Assembly (NCBI GenBank): GCA_018873245.2
Contig: JAEMBT020000009.1
Location: 15,433,794 to 15,497,793 of the forward strand
Reading direction: 5' to 3'
Source of the DNA: Archegozetes longisetosus
Taxonomy: Eukaryota > Arthropoda > Arachnida > Sarcoptiformes > Trhypochthoniidae
Length of the DNA stretch: 64,000 bases
The position numbers and the translations under genes were made by a program. Below, one piece after another: positions 24,443-36,878 of this stretch (position 1 is its first letter; each line of letters starts with the position of its first letter). Under the pieces are notes generated by a model. The model made no database searches. It was not told the DNA's origin and worked only from the letters and a program-made list of their open reading frames with translations.

Positions 24443-27360
24443 GGTGAGACTCGTACTAACTTCTATTTATTTGTTTCCTAAGACTATGGATTTTCTAAAT
24501 AAAAAGATGCTCTTTTCACACATCAATCTATAGTTTGTTGCCAATAAAATGCTTTTCATCCGCAAGTTATTCTGAAAGTTATTCGAAAGTTGTCCAAGAG
24601 ACGCTTCTTTAGCTCAGCTCATCATTCATTTAAAAATAGGATATGATGTATTTCATTGAAACTATTCATATAATAGCTGTCATATTGGACAATACGAAAT
24701 ATAGTATTGTTTCAATAAAATATCAATTTGTCGTCCAATTGCTCATAAACGAGCCATTATTTGTTGATTGAGTTTTCTATTGAGCTAATTTTCTTGACGT
24801 GCAATCGTTTTGTTTCTCAATAATTCTCAATAATTCTCAATAATTCCTAATAGAATGTAACATTTGCCCTTTTATTATAATGATATCAATTCAATTATTG
24901 CGTGAGTCTTCATAATTGTCTTTTTATTGCCCTTAATTAGTTCTCTATTTTTTGGCATAAGATATCGAGAATATAATGAACTGAAACTGAAAATTAACTC
25001 AAACTGAAAATTAACTAAATGCCCAATTTTATGTATTTCAAACTCATGCACATGATTATTTGTGCTTATTAATGATCATCTAGAACTTGCTGAGTCAATA
25101 GAAACCATCCAGAAAGAGCTAACTTGAGATAATCAGAGGATTTGAATATCAGGAATCAATAGCTCCTAAGGGTATCACATCTCTAAAGAGCTTTGTCTCT
25201 AAATCTTACGAACATTTTGGATCCTAATTGATTCGAGGATGAAAAACAGAAAGCACAATAAGTTATGAAAAGAACTCTTGAAAAGTTTCCACTCTTTTGG
25301 GCCCTTATGTAACTCAAAAGGTGACCCTTATCTAACTCTTATATTGTATCAGCTTTTCCTATATTAAATGAGCTTTTCTTACATTAAATTATCTCTTAAT
25401 TCGAAGATACCAAAGCCTGCTATACATTCTCTAATTCTTTGGCTCCCAGATAACAAATACTTAAGAATAATAAGTTTTATTTATGGGCTTCATTGTGAGC
25501 TATTTAGATGTTTGGCACATATTTAGCTGTAAGTATACAAAAAATCATACAAACAATTCAACCATATATTACAAATGAATGTCAAATTCTCATCCATATA
25601 AATAAATTTCCTCATTCATCCTAACAAAACACCAGATCATCACATCAAAAGGAAAAGATCCAATCTAATTTATCAGATCAATTCTGTTTTTCATTATTAT
25701 CTTCCTCTTATTGATTATTTTTTTGTGAATTCCTAAACAATCATTTGTCACATGGAAGCACTTTTCAACTAAATAGTTAAATCTTATCAAACAAAAGGCA
25801 CTAATCAAGATATTTATAAATATTATTATAATACTTTCACTACTGATAATCTCATCTCTCGAGCTAATGCTTAAATTATTTATTTGGAAAGGTTCTCATC
25901 GTTAAGAAACACAGTTTTAGTAACAGAAAATGACTCTTATATTCTACGCCTAAGTCTAAATATCATGAATAATATATGATAATACCTAGATAGTAGGTGT
26001 AGAACCTGAAACATCGAAAACAAACTGCACATGTGGTAAAAAGGAAAATGTTTCACGTTTCAACTCCAGAATTGTATTTCTATTTTTCCCTCTGAGGTTT
26101 TGATCTTCACAAAAGTTTAATCGATCTTTAAACGCAGTGGAAGTTAGGTTAAAAGCAGAAAATTTAACAAACTTTACTATTTTCAATGCTGTCAGCCTTC
26201 ATCTTATTAAATCAATTTTGATGTCAAAGCACTTTTTCTTCCAGCTCTTTCTGACAAATTGCATCTTTAGTTCATTGGTTTTATGACCAATTTAAGCATA
26301 AATTAATCATTCGCATAAAGCTCTCTACTCTTCTATAGCTCATATTACAATCAAATCTGTTTGACTGGAAGACGCAGTTGAATGATTTTTAAAGCAATAA
26401 AATAAGACTTCATTTAGTCTTTTTAAAAACCATTTGTATGCATGCAGGTTTTACTGTATATACCACATATATGTCTCATATTTAAGCTCATTTTGTTGGA
26501 AAATCAATCAAAAAATACCAAAAGCAACTTAGTTTTATAGAAATCAACTGCGAATCGAATAATTTAGCTAAAATAATAAATTTTTGAAATATATTCAGTG
26601 ATACTTGAAGGACGCTTTTATATACGCTATAAATAAATTAGCTTTAAAGCTTCAGTTTATAGTATTTGAAAATCTAGCCTTTTTAACAATCAACATATTC
26701 AATTTAAATAGATTTGATTTATGGCTTCATGATTTCCAAATTCAATAAAATAATGATTCGCACTTTGTTATACAGAATGTAAATTTACAAGTCGACTAAG
26801 TTAACTTTTCATCTAATGTTAAATGGTTTCAGCCAGATATCAAGCTATGGTTTTCAGAACATCAACATATTTCTATGATTATTTGCTGTGTTTTGCTGAT
26901 CAGTTCAGTTTGAGGTTCGACATATTAGGAATGATATCAACGATATCCAGGCTTGAGGCATCTAATTGAAAAGATACAGGTCTCTGCACTTTCTGACCAA
27001 ACATTGATCTCTGGAGGAATTAAATCGTTTTTCAGATGCACTTCAAACTAATTATATTTGCAGTGAGTTTGGCTTTGCAGATACTAACATACATTAAGAC
27101 AATCCTTTTAATAGTTTATACACAGCACGAGATCTGAACGGATCATCTTTTGATTAATAGACCAGAAGCTTAAGGATAAAACAGGATAAGTGGTGAGACA
27201 CTTGAAAAGTCAGTATTATTTGACATTAAGTGATTTATATGACTCTGGCTCTTATATTGAAGATGTTTAGATTTGCGTCATCGTTAAGCATCAATTCAGT
27301 GATATAAGCTTAAAGTTAATTAAAATGCTATTTAGATCTTTTATTTAGAACCAATCTAAC

Positions 27361-27570
27361 TTAACTTGAATAAAAATGTTTTTTATCTTCAACTAACCTA
27401 GTCTAATCTAACTTAAATGAACTAACCTAACCTAATCTAGCCTGATTTAACTTAAATGACATAAAGTTCTGGAATAAATCTAACCTGACTTAAATGACAA
27501 AGTTTCTTGTTTGGAACAAGCCTAACCTAACTTAAATGGTATAGTCTTTTATTAGGAACTAACCTAACTT
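27361..27570. repeat. Diverged CCTAA/CTTAA-rich tract
   Basis: Repeated phrases such as aactaacctaacctaatcta, taacttaaatgac and gaactaacctaactta make up about 200 bp. It looks like a decayed (CCTAA)n or a low-order satellite. Two to three consecutive perfect CCTAA units occur. Confidence 0.5.
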
Positions 27571-28017
27571 ATAAGATATATTTGCAAAACTAGGTGATTT
27601 TTAGTTGAAGTAATAGTAGAGAAAAGCTTGTCCCTTAGAAGATTCTCATTTTGATTAGACTCACTAAAATAAATAAACCATAACACTGAATGATCATTTC
27701 GATTCTTTTAGTTGGTATTTTTGTGAGGATTCTATTGATTGGACACTTCTATTTTATTAGTGTGCAATTGGCTTCAGCTTATAAAGAAACAGATCTCCCA
27801 AATTAGAGTTGAGCCATCTAAACGACTACTTCAAACCTATTGCTCAATTTTATTAATTTTATTGAAATATTGATTCTAATTTAAAATCATCTCTCTTTCT
27901 AGTCTTCATTTTGTTCTCATTCATGTCAGCCATACTTGAATGCTCTGCGTGTACTCGGGTTTTAATGAATGTAAAATCTTATGAACATTTGTCTAGACTT
28001 AAATAGATAAAACAGTT

Positions 28018-28022
<5 letters not shown>

Positions 28023-28098
<76 letters not shown>
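28023..28098. repeat. (CT)n microsatellite, about 38 repeats
   Basis: An uninterrupted CT run about 76 nt long, the longest perfect simple repeat in the window. Confidence 0.97.
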
Positions 28099-28099
<1 letters not shown>

Positions 28100-31000
28100 A
28101 AACTTTTCATTATTCCTTTCAAGAATAATTCAATCAATGCATTTGCAGTGAAGCATAACTTGATTGCTTAATAATTCTTACCTAAGAATTTAAATTGAAT
28201 AAAAATAAGTTTCAAAAATAGTCTCTATAAATATCTTATTTTGTGACTGCATTATTCTTGACAAGACTTTATGAGATGTTTTGGTGAACTTGAAGTCATG
28301 GTTGAAAAGCTTCAAATCCAATACATATAATAAGAATCGAAGTCTAAATGTGAGACAGTTTCGAATCATTAAATTTTTAAGTATGTCAAACATAAAACTT
28401 TCGACAATATCTCTTCAGATTCTCTTCAGATTTGGTTCGACTGAGTATATGTTGGAGAGATTGCAATATCTCTTGTATTAAGTCGAGCAAAAAATGTGAA
28501 CTTGACTTCATCTTGGATTGAATAAAAGTTATTCCGTTTCAATAACAATCGCATAGTTTTTGAAGTTTCTTTAAGCTACATAAAATATGATTCTTGAGAG
28601 ATATCAAAATTTGGAAACGTTTGCTTTCAAGATGTCTCACTTTTATATTTCTAGTCTTCTTCTCATCAAATTTCATACTTGACATCCGTTCGAACCTAAC
28701 TTCAGCTAACCTAACATTAAAAACTCCGTTTACAGTTAATTCGAACCAATCATTCCTGAAGAACACATTGTGAACATTTTATCAGTAGATATTGATATGA
28801 CTGTTAACTCAAAACGATTTTCTGACATTTGAAAAGCTTTCAATCTTATGAAGAACGACTCGTTATAAAAATTTTAATTATCTGTAAGAATACATAGTTT
28901 GCACTCTCACGGAATCTAATCCTGACATCAGAGGACAAATATTGGCACTATTATATCATTAATCAAAATTAAAGTATCTAGTTCAATTTGTGTACTCATA
29001 ATTTATGATCAAAATTAGATTCAGATACAATTAAATATAATTGAAAAATAGATATGATCTTAAACATAAAACAATAGTTTTTAGAATAATTAATCTTTAG
29101 CGTTGAAATCCTATAATTAATTTATGAAAGCAACGGATCTCCTAAACTGCTCTTATAATGCACGATAAAAGTTAAATTGCTTTTAGATACTATTAGACTT
29201 AGATCATTTTATCAAAGTCTGCATAAAGTCTGTTCAACAGATCCCTTGCATCCAATCTCTTCTGCACTTCTCATAAAAATCTATTAACTTTTTTTTGCTA
29301 AGAATTCTATTAAATTAATCTGTGCTCATGGATATGAACAATGCTTTCTCTTTGAGTGATTCATTATAGAAATGACAATTTGACTGATAAGTATCTTCAA
29401 ATTTGAACGTTCAATTAAATTGAAAATCAATTATTAAAGTAATAAAAATTTATTTTGTAATAATGTATGCGTCCTTTCCGTTTGAGCGATTTTTCAATTA
29501 TTTAAGGAATGAATAATTTAAAATATTATTAGCTCCATAGATACTTTAAATATGCTCGTATTTTCCATTCTTTCCAACAGATTTCTCACAGAACTCGATG
29601 ATGAACGAAATTTATTTCATTTTGACTTTTATTTGTATATTAAGTTTAATAACAACTATTTTAATAAACTAATAATTAAGAGCTTGACTCAACCCAAGAT
29701 AGTAGAAAGAATAAGATAGTATGGCTTTAGTATGGATTACGATGTGCATTACTGCATCCCGTGTTGACATTCACCTAAACCTGACTCGCTATACAAATAA
29801 TTGAAGTTAGAGCTAAGTAGCTAAACATCACACGGCCTGTATTATTAAGCAAAATTGTGGAGCAGGAGAAACAACCATGCGAATAGTGATTCATATTTAA
29901 GTCAATAAGGCTTCTATAAAATAAAGCTTCCAGATTCCAAAATATGAACATCAAAACAAACCCACTTTGAAGGAAAGTGTTGCATCTGTCAGTCAGATAT
30001 CTTTTTAACAAATTCAATTAAGATTTACTATTAAAGTACACAAATTATTGACAAATGACTTATGAGCTCTGAGATATTAATCTTTAATATGTTGTTAAAA
30101 TACTTTATTTTTAATTAAATTGAACTTGTATGAAATTGAGTTTTTGAGATTAATAAAAATAATTCTCGTATTAATGTATTATAGTTTTTAAACGAAACAT
30201 TAAAAAAGCGAATTTTTGATAAATTTTAAAATGAGAATCTGTCTAAAGTGATCCCTTTTAAATTCGATAGAATTAAAAGTTACAATCATTTCAAAGATAT
30301 GTTAAAACTGATATCACAGAGCCCATAGGTCATAGGTCATTCGTTAATTGTTTTATGGTTTGATAATAATTTTAAATCTTTATTTCTTTTAATATATGTT
30401 AGATATCTACCGAACAGATACATACCTTGCGTCCTTAGATTTGATGTAATTTGATTGGAACTTGGTTTGAACTAAATTCAAGTGTTAATATATCACCATA
30501 GATATCATAAATGACTATTGGTTGTGCTTGGATGTTGACTGTTTTGCGTGCTCTTTCAGTTACACTTTGTTTATTAGATTAGAGATTATGTGGCATTTTG
30601 GTTGGATTAACCGAATTTTCAGAATTTGTCTCTCAGGTGAATACAATATTAATGATATTTAAGCGCCAGAAAAACTAAAGCTATTACTCATTCTATGGTA
30701 GCGGCACTTTTCGAGTTAGTCGTTAAGGCTTTAATTAAGAAGCCTTTAGTATTTTCTAACTCAAGAATTGTATCCGAATTTAATGTCCATTTGGGAGAAG
30801 TTCGCTAATTATCTAATAGTATAATAATTGGAAAATTATAACTTTTGATTCCTCAGAGATTTTAGAAGAAAAAGTAATATCTTTTTAAAATCTCTCTAAA
30901 ATTAGATCAAACCAAGTGAACTTAACACGAGTTGACATTCAATGATTTAATGCTTTATCGATTAGTTGCAATACACTATTACTCTCATTTAACTACTCCG

Positions 31001-32379
31001 CAAAAAAAAAGTTCTAAACTTTTCTCATCACAAAAGCTTAATCCCAGAGGAATACTAAACAATGCTTTGGCTCAAATACCAGACAATACTTTGGCTCAGT
31101 ATTGTTTCAACTTTAGGGACCATTCAATTAGAATAATTAACTTTAGGGACCATTCAATTAGAATAAAGAACCAAAACTGTAGTTAATTTAAATAAATAAT
31201 TCAGTTTTAAAGATCATAGATACTCAACATTTTTATAGAAAATACTTATCAGTTTATTATGAATAACGATTTGATTGTATGACTGAAGACAAACTGGTTG
31301 AGGAAATGATTAATGAGATAATGCTATTGACCAGTTAACACAATTGACTGAACAAACTATGCTAATAGTTAAGTAGTAGTGGCTTTAATATTGCTGTGGC
31401 TCGAGCTGCTGTTATTTATACCGTCAAACTTTAATTAATTTATAATGTCAATTTCAGCCTTTGTTCCGACAATATAAAAAATGTTCCCAACAAATCATGA
31501 AATTTTCCTACAATAAAACCATTGCATCTCAACTGTCTAATCTTTAAATACATGTTAAGTTCTGTGTTATGAATACGTATTAACTCAATAATTGAAATGC
31601 TGTCTCGATTCATGATTCTATATGAAATGGGTGACTGAATCAACGACTTCTAATTGACAATAAGTTATGAGTCGTTAGGTTTCGAAGAAGAAACCATTGT
31701 AAATGAATGTCATTCATCAATAATAAAATAACTAACGGATTGCAATGAAAAAACACGATCAATAAACATGTATTGATATTTGAAAAAATACAATATAGAA
31801 TTGAATCAAATTTTTATTTCGCATAGATGCATATGATGCATAGATAATTCACTAATGCTCAAGTGGTAATGTGTCTTCGTTATCAGCTTTGTGCCATTTA
31901 CCAAATTTAATTCAGATGCAATCGTGTTTTACCGTTATCAATATTATCAATATAATAGTTACCTTGTTTATGTACTTTACTCAAAAAGTGAGATACCTGA
32001 TAGTTAACTATATCTATTTGAATGCCTCAGCAGTATAATGGCCAAAATGCTGTCTGTGTTGATAAAGATATGAATCACTCTCGTTAAAGCATAGGTTCTG
32101 ATGCAGGTTGGCTAAACCCATTCCTATTATTAAAATCCATATTTCACATATTTAGAATTTTTCAACTAATTTACAGCTGATCTCCAACTGATTCTTGATT
32201 GATGGATAAACTCTCGTTATAAAAATTGTTATTTGATCAAAACATGAAAAATGAATTATACTTTCAATATCTACTTTTCAGAAATTTTTATTCTAATAGC
32301 AAAGCTAGAACTGAAATAAGCTTTGTTTAGACACATAAATCATTCAAAAATCTTATAAGTATATGTTTAATATCTAAGA

Positions 32380-33078
32380 ACAAATGCATGTCAAGTATGA
32401 CATAATCGTTAGAACAAAGAGCTTTGTTTATCATCACATTAGAATATGAAAAATTACATCAAATGTTTTTCTCTAATCTTTTCAATCTTCCTAATGAGCA
32501 CTATGTCGACTCTAACTTATTCAGAATTTTATTAAAGATATATTTGTAATCTTACTGAGAAATATATCTTTGACTTGGTTCATTAATTTTTTATAAATTA
32601 CGCTTTTTACTAAATGAGTACGTAAATGAGAGGGTGGGCAAGCAAGAGATGAGTGACGAGTTTTTACAAACACTATAAATCCATATAATTCTACCAAAAT
32701 ACATGCAAAACATTGTTGTTTTTCAAAATCTCGCAAAAATGTAGTGAAGAGATAATGGATTACGTACGATATGAGTGACGAAGCGTCATCTGAGGTGGTA
32801 GTTTGTAAAGAATATTCAAGATGCAAGTATGCTTTATTATGGTCAGATGTGTATTGAAATCATGTCTTATAAAAGGAATATTCATGTCTGTAAAGGCTAA
32901 ATCTATCACTCTTCTCTTAGAAATAATAGCACGGTTGATCTTTCTTTTCCAGGATACAAAGAGTATCGGCGCCTCAAGGAAATTCTATAGAATTTATAGT
33001 TAAAAGAATCGCGTCACTGATACAAATTCTACACTCAAGTGTTGATTTATATCACTTTTTGTCGTTAGACTCGGTAAA
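32380..33078 (+). promoter_or_regulatory. Duplicated 5' flank of GPCR copy 1
   Basis: This stretch matches 51000-51540 plus 54640-54798 upstream of GPCR copy 2, so the duplication carried the 5' flank with the gene. The best-kept islands surround two copies of ATGAGTGACGA (32649-32659 and 32771-32781), the tract TGTGTATTGAAAT, and CACTCAAGTGTTGATTTA just before the start codon, which may mark the transcription start. TGAGTGACG resembles AP-1/CREB-type half sites. The function is inference from conservation between paralogues. Confidence 0.5.
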
Positions 33079-34155
33079 ATGAGTTTAGCTACCATAACTT
33101 GGAGTATTCTGATAGTTTTAGCCTCTGTTTTCACTGTATTTAGCAATTTATTCGTTATAATCGCAATTTTAGTAGATAATGCCTTAAAACATCATGGAAA
33201 CTATCTCATTCTATCACTGGCGGTGACAGATGTCTTGTATGGTTTAGTTTACATGCCAGTCAAGGGATTAACTAATCCAACCAAAGAAGGAAACTGGTCT
33301 TATGGGTCGTTTATGTGCCAAGCCTACTACTTGCTCTCCTGGACATCGGCTAGGGCATCCGTTTTCGGTCTGGCTATGATAGCGATAGATAGGTATTTGT
33401 CTGTCGTCCAAGTGACCTATGTTTTGGAGAAGAGAAAGAAAGTTGTTTCAATCATGATTTCAATTACCTGGAGCCTTGCTTTAATTATCTCATGTTTTGT
33501 GGTTTACTCGGATCGATAATTCGTCCAAAGCATAGAAGAGAAAAAGATGTGTGTCTACTCTTTGAGCTACCTCACTTTGATAGCCTTATTCCCTGGCTAC
33601 TTTATTCCCCTAGTTGTAATTATTGTGTTTTATATACTAATCTATACCGTAAGTTGTCGCTTATCATTTGAGTTTTCAAATCAATTTTTAAAACTTAAGT
33701 AACTTTAGGTGGCCGTGAATATCATAGGAAAAAGGAAACCAAGAGCAGTTTGTCTTAATATAAAGATGAAGGAAGCTACAGATGAAACTGACATTATTTC
33801 TGATGCACAAAATAACCTGGTGCCGAAACCTTGCTCGGATGCCCAAAGTAGAGAAATTTCTCTACAGGACGAAGTGGAAAAGGAAAACAAGAGGAGGGAG
33901 AGGAGACTGACTTTCGTGTTGTCCTTAGTGGCGGGAGTTTTCATCGTATGCTGGACTCCAACTGTGGTTGCGATTACTATTAACGTTCTTTGCGTTTCTT
34001 GTAGGTCATCACCTATTTTCGCTGAATACTACTTTATACTATCCTCTACCAGCGCATTCAATTCGGCCCTCAATCCTCTAATATATACAGTTTTTGTAGC
34101 AGAATTCAGAGATGCCTTTAAGAGGCTTCTCACTAGATGTTTCTGTCGGAAATAA
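33079..34155 (+). pseudogene. Class A GPCR, copy 1, with premature stop
   Basis: Two exons, 33079-33648 and 33709-34155, are separated by a 60-bp GT-AG intron at the end of TM5. The joined frame would give 338 residues with the class A hallmarks: Asn in TM1 (SNLFVII), Asp in TM2 (LAVTD), Cys before TM3, the DRY motif (IAIDRYLS), Trp in TM4, CWTP in TM6 and NPLIY in TM7. The frame contains one TAA at 33517-33519 in extracellular loop 2, where copy 2 has Asp. Everything downstream stays in frame and both splice sites are intact, so inactivation looks recent, or the stop is an allele or sequencing error. The aminergic Asp of TM3 is Ser. The ligand is unknown. Confidence 0.8.
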
Positions 34156-34251
34156 GAAATATAGGTACGGGTTTCAGATCTCCTTTCGGTATAAAAAAGA
34201 ACAAAATAGGTACAAAGAAAGGAATAAGAGCTTTTTAGTTTGATCTGGTTT
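34156..34251. other. 3' flank of GPCR copy 1
   Basis: A short spacer between the GPCR stop and the convergent ATPase remnant. The first AATAAA on the plus strand lies inside that remnant at about 34298. Confidence 0.3.
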
Positions 34252-34695
34252 TTAAGGATAAAGGCAAATATAAAATATTTTTATAAAGTTTTGGAAAATA
34301 AATATTATGCTCAAATTTAAATGATGACTTCTTCTTTTGAACAAATTACTCATTCGATCACTTTTACTTAGTTTTAACATTAGATCATTAGTAATAATTT
34401 GTTTGGCATTGTGGTTTTTAAGCTCATTCTCCTCAGGCAAGAATTCACTATAATTTACGACGCAGTTATCAATTTTTCGTTTATGAAGTTCTTGAAACTG
34501 ACCACAAATCCAAAAGTACTTCAAGCTGACTTTTTTATAACATGGAATAAGAATAGTATTTTTCTAATTTTTTAAAATTCGGCGAATGAGAATCGCTTTT
34601 CCACTGCCTGTCGGAACCGCTATTATACAAGTGAAAGGATGCCTCAGCATCAAGTATTTAGAATCTATTCCTTGTTCACTTTTTAAAATACTCAT
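34252..34695 (-). pseudogene. P-loop ATPase remnant (virus/Polinton-like)
   Basis: Read from 34695 downwards the frame stays aligned for 148 codons with one internal TAG. It shows RHPFTCIIAVPTGSGKA, a Walker A loop in which the usual final Thr/Ser is Ala, then YFWICGQFQEL, a degenerate Walker B (IITNDLM) and RSHHLNLSIIFIFQN. This order is that of a multicopy invertebrate ATPase family associated with virus-like DNA transposons (WCYGxxQ, IIDDLM, GSHHxNLSVIFxxQN). The altered Walker motifs and the stop say it is dead. It ends 96 bp from the GPCR stop codon on the opposite strand and lies 90 bp downstream of the IAP remnant. The link to Polintons/adintovirus-like elements is inference. Confidence 0.65.
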
Positions 34696-34784
34696 GCTGA
34701 TATAGTATCAGTTTAGCCGTTGAAAAAATGTTGAAAAAGTAAACTCGATTTTCAAAAGCACGCAATTTTATTCGAAATAATATA

Positions 34785-35831
34785 CTAGCTCAAAATTACA
34801 TCAATTCTCCTAGCTATAGAACTACGGCAAACGGGGTAATTCGTTATCTTCTTTGAACATAACTTACAAGTTACAATATTTTTACAATTAAATCGTACTG
34901 ATGTTTCATTTTCAAAGTAGATCTTACAATTGATTCTTTGCTGGTAATCTTCCAACAACTTTATTGCTTCACTTGTAACATTATTCACAACTTTCTTAAC
35001 TGAAGATACAGCTACATTAGCAAAATTTTTTTGATGAATTGACTGCTGAATTGTTATCTTTTGAATGAGATGAATCAGGTTGCTTTTTAAATAGGGTACA
35101 ATTAGGAAAAATTATTTTATGAACTTTTTCAGGCTCGGAATTCTCATTCCAACCCGCAGCACATGATCTGCAAAAGGCACGTTGAATTGTATCATCGAGA
35201 AACAGAAGAAAAATCCAGCTTTTGCCATTCTTGCCGGTGAAGGTCTCTCGTGAGGTCAGTGTGTCAACATGAATGAATCGAGGAGATTCTGCTCTTTTTT
35301 CACCATTTTGAAAAACCCTTCAATGCATAAAACAGAATCCTGTTGATTCGATTTCGGTATGGAAATAGACTTCTTGTAATATGCTGTTATTTCTGGTAAT
35401 TCTTGAATTTGTGAGACTGTACTTCTAGCTGGCTTGAGCAATGGCTGCTTTAAAGTACATCCATCAACAGTTAATTAAAAGGTTGCTTCAGAGGCCTTAA
35501 GTTGAATTGACTAAATAAGAATTGCAACATTTGTTAAGCTTCCATTAGTCGGTAATCTATCAATTGAAATATCATATCTATTAAGGAATTGACAATTCGG
35601 AAATAATGCTCTATGTAAAAAATATGCATGATGATCAGGTGATCATCCGTTTATTCTTATACCGCAACTAAAGCAAACAACTTCGTCTCCTTTCGAAGTA
35701 TAGTAGAAATCAGCACTCACTAAAGTTCGAAAATCAAAATCTTTATTTGGCCAATTTGTGAAAGTACTTTTGCGGATAGGTGAGTGTCTCAGAAGTTCGT
35801 ATCTTAAGTAAACAGGTAAGTAAACACCCAT
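34785..35831 (-). pseudogene. Inhibitor-of-apoptosis (BIR-BIR-RING) pseudogene
   Basis: BIR 1 starts near 35831: RKSTFTNWP, then ADFYYTSKGDEVVCFSCG, and after a TGA (at the place of a conserved Trp) the HxxxFPNCxF end near 35580. A linker follows, then a second BIR near 35270-35080 with AFCRSCAAGWNEN and HKIIFPNC, split by at least one frameshift. The C-terminal RING (34785-34925) keeps the spacing of IAP RINGs and the terminal PVCRSSI...ILS, but one Cys ligand is Tyr (CKIY), the PCGH block reads NCKN and another Cys is Tyr (NYPVC). IAPs restrain caspases; both cellular and large-DNA-virus copies exist. This one cannot make a normal protein. Host or viral origin cannot be decided by eye. Confidence 0.75.
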
Positions 35832-36350
35832 TAGAAGACATACTTTTTAGTTTAAGCATTCACAGACAAATGAATGGTCACATAATGAATAAAATTGAAT
35901 ATAAAAATCAAAATAATAGGCAGAAACTTCTTTTATTTTGAGATTGCCCAAAGTCAAAGAAGTTTGACAAACCCTGGCTATCATTTATATAATATAAGAT
36001 ATAATTATTTATCATTGATACATTAATGCATAGGTAGGGACCCCACCCTCCTCCTCCACTCAACACCCCTAATATCGAAGAATCATTTTAAACGTTTACT
36101 TTAAGGACATCTAGCGGATAAACTATAAGTTATACAGAGGTGGGCCCATTGACAATTTTGATCAGGTTGATGACCTCTATTAAAATATATCATGAGGTCC
36201 CGGGTGTATGGATAGTCAGAATGCCATAGACTTATTTTCATCGTTCTTTGACCAATAATTTCTCATAGTTTTGAATGACTGGTCTCCTACAACTATACTC
36301 GTAAAAAATAGATTATAATCTTGGATACTTCGCAAACATTTTTCAACGGA
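35832..36350. other. Spacer without recognised coding
   Basis: AT-rich, with one GC-richer patch (CCCACCCTCCTCCTCCACTC at about 36042-36061). I see no gene or element. Confidence 0.35.
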
Positions 36351-36810
36351 TTATATGTCCGAGGGATGATTAAATCCAAAAGGCACAGTTGTATATTCGT
36401 TTGGTATAATACGTCTCTTATCGTAAACGAATAGATTTCTCAACGATTTTAGTTTTAATTTCTAAGAACGGTGAGAGACGAATAGTTTTTATGAACTTCT
36501 ATCTCGCATTCAGCTTTATTATTGAAAGGAGTTTGTTCTATAATACTTTCATCTTCGCAAATAGGCTTAACAACAGACTCATCAATCAGATTTTTCATAG
36601 CACAAAAATTAGCAATGTTACAAGTAGAAAAGCTAAGCGCTAAACCTTTAACTTTATAAAATATTTTCTTGTTTTACTTATCGGGTAAAATACTTCATAA
36701 GAATAGTTTTTACTGCCACGTGACGCAAACTTCGTTATGTATGCATCCGGTTCTTCTTTACTAGCCAACTGGTTCGTTAATTCTACTATAAATCTTTCAG
36801 TTTTTGGATT
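36351..36810 (-). pseudogene. C-terminal end of a protein-primed DNA polymerase B (remnant)
   Basis: On the minus strand, spread over three frames, the phrases ERFIVELTNQL, YITKFASRGSKNYSYEVF, KVKGLALSFSTCNIANF and VYDKRRIIPNEYTTVPFGF appear in this order. They correspond to the end of the family B polymerases of Polintons/Mavericks and related viruses (YIxxFVSGGPKNYxYK, KVKGxxLN, VYDKRxI, LPYGF). At least two frameshifts separate them, and the polymerase and exonuclease domains are absent, so it is a truncated relic. Same strand as the IAP and ATPase remnants. The family call is from memory of motifs. Confidence 0.6.
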
Positions 36811-36878
36811 GAATTGAATATATAAATTTAAATATTTTGGTAAATATTATTTATTTAAAGTAATAAACAAATTTCAAA

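Larger units (their letters stand above)
18772..32380. other. Long AT-rich stretch with no convincing gene
   Basis: Apart from the elements listed separately (TTAA-flanked MITE near 21.5 kb, 20-bp array at 24.05 kb, exon-like ORF at 24.27 kb, CCTAA tracts near 27.4 kb, CT microsatellite at 28.02 kb) I see only short ORFs of the length expected by chance in 70% A+T DNA. Confidence 0.4.

Noticed and set aside
29775-30017. 80-codon minus-strand ORF with hydrophobic text
   Set aside because: No recognised motif, no neighbours, AT-rich codons; judged chance.
30932-31186. 84-codon plus-strand ORF
   Set aside because: It is partly made of a duplicated 26-bp unit (ctttagggaccattcaatta...); no conserved domain.
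32521-32826. 101-codon minus-strand ORF upstream of GPCR copy 1
   Set aside because: The homologous region upstream of GPCR copy 2 is not open, so the frame is not conserved.
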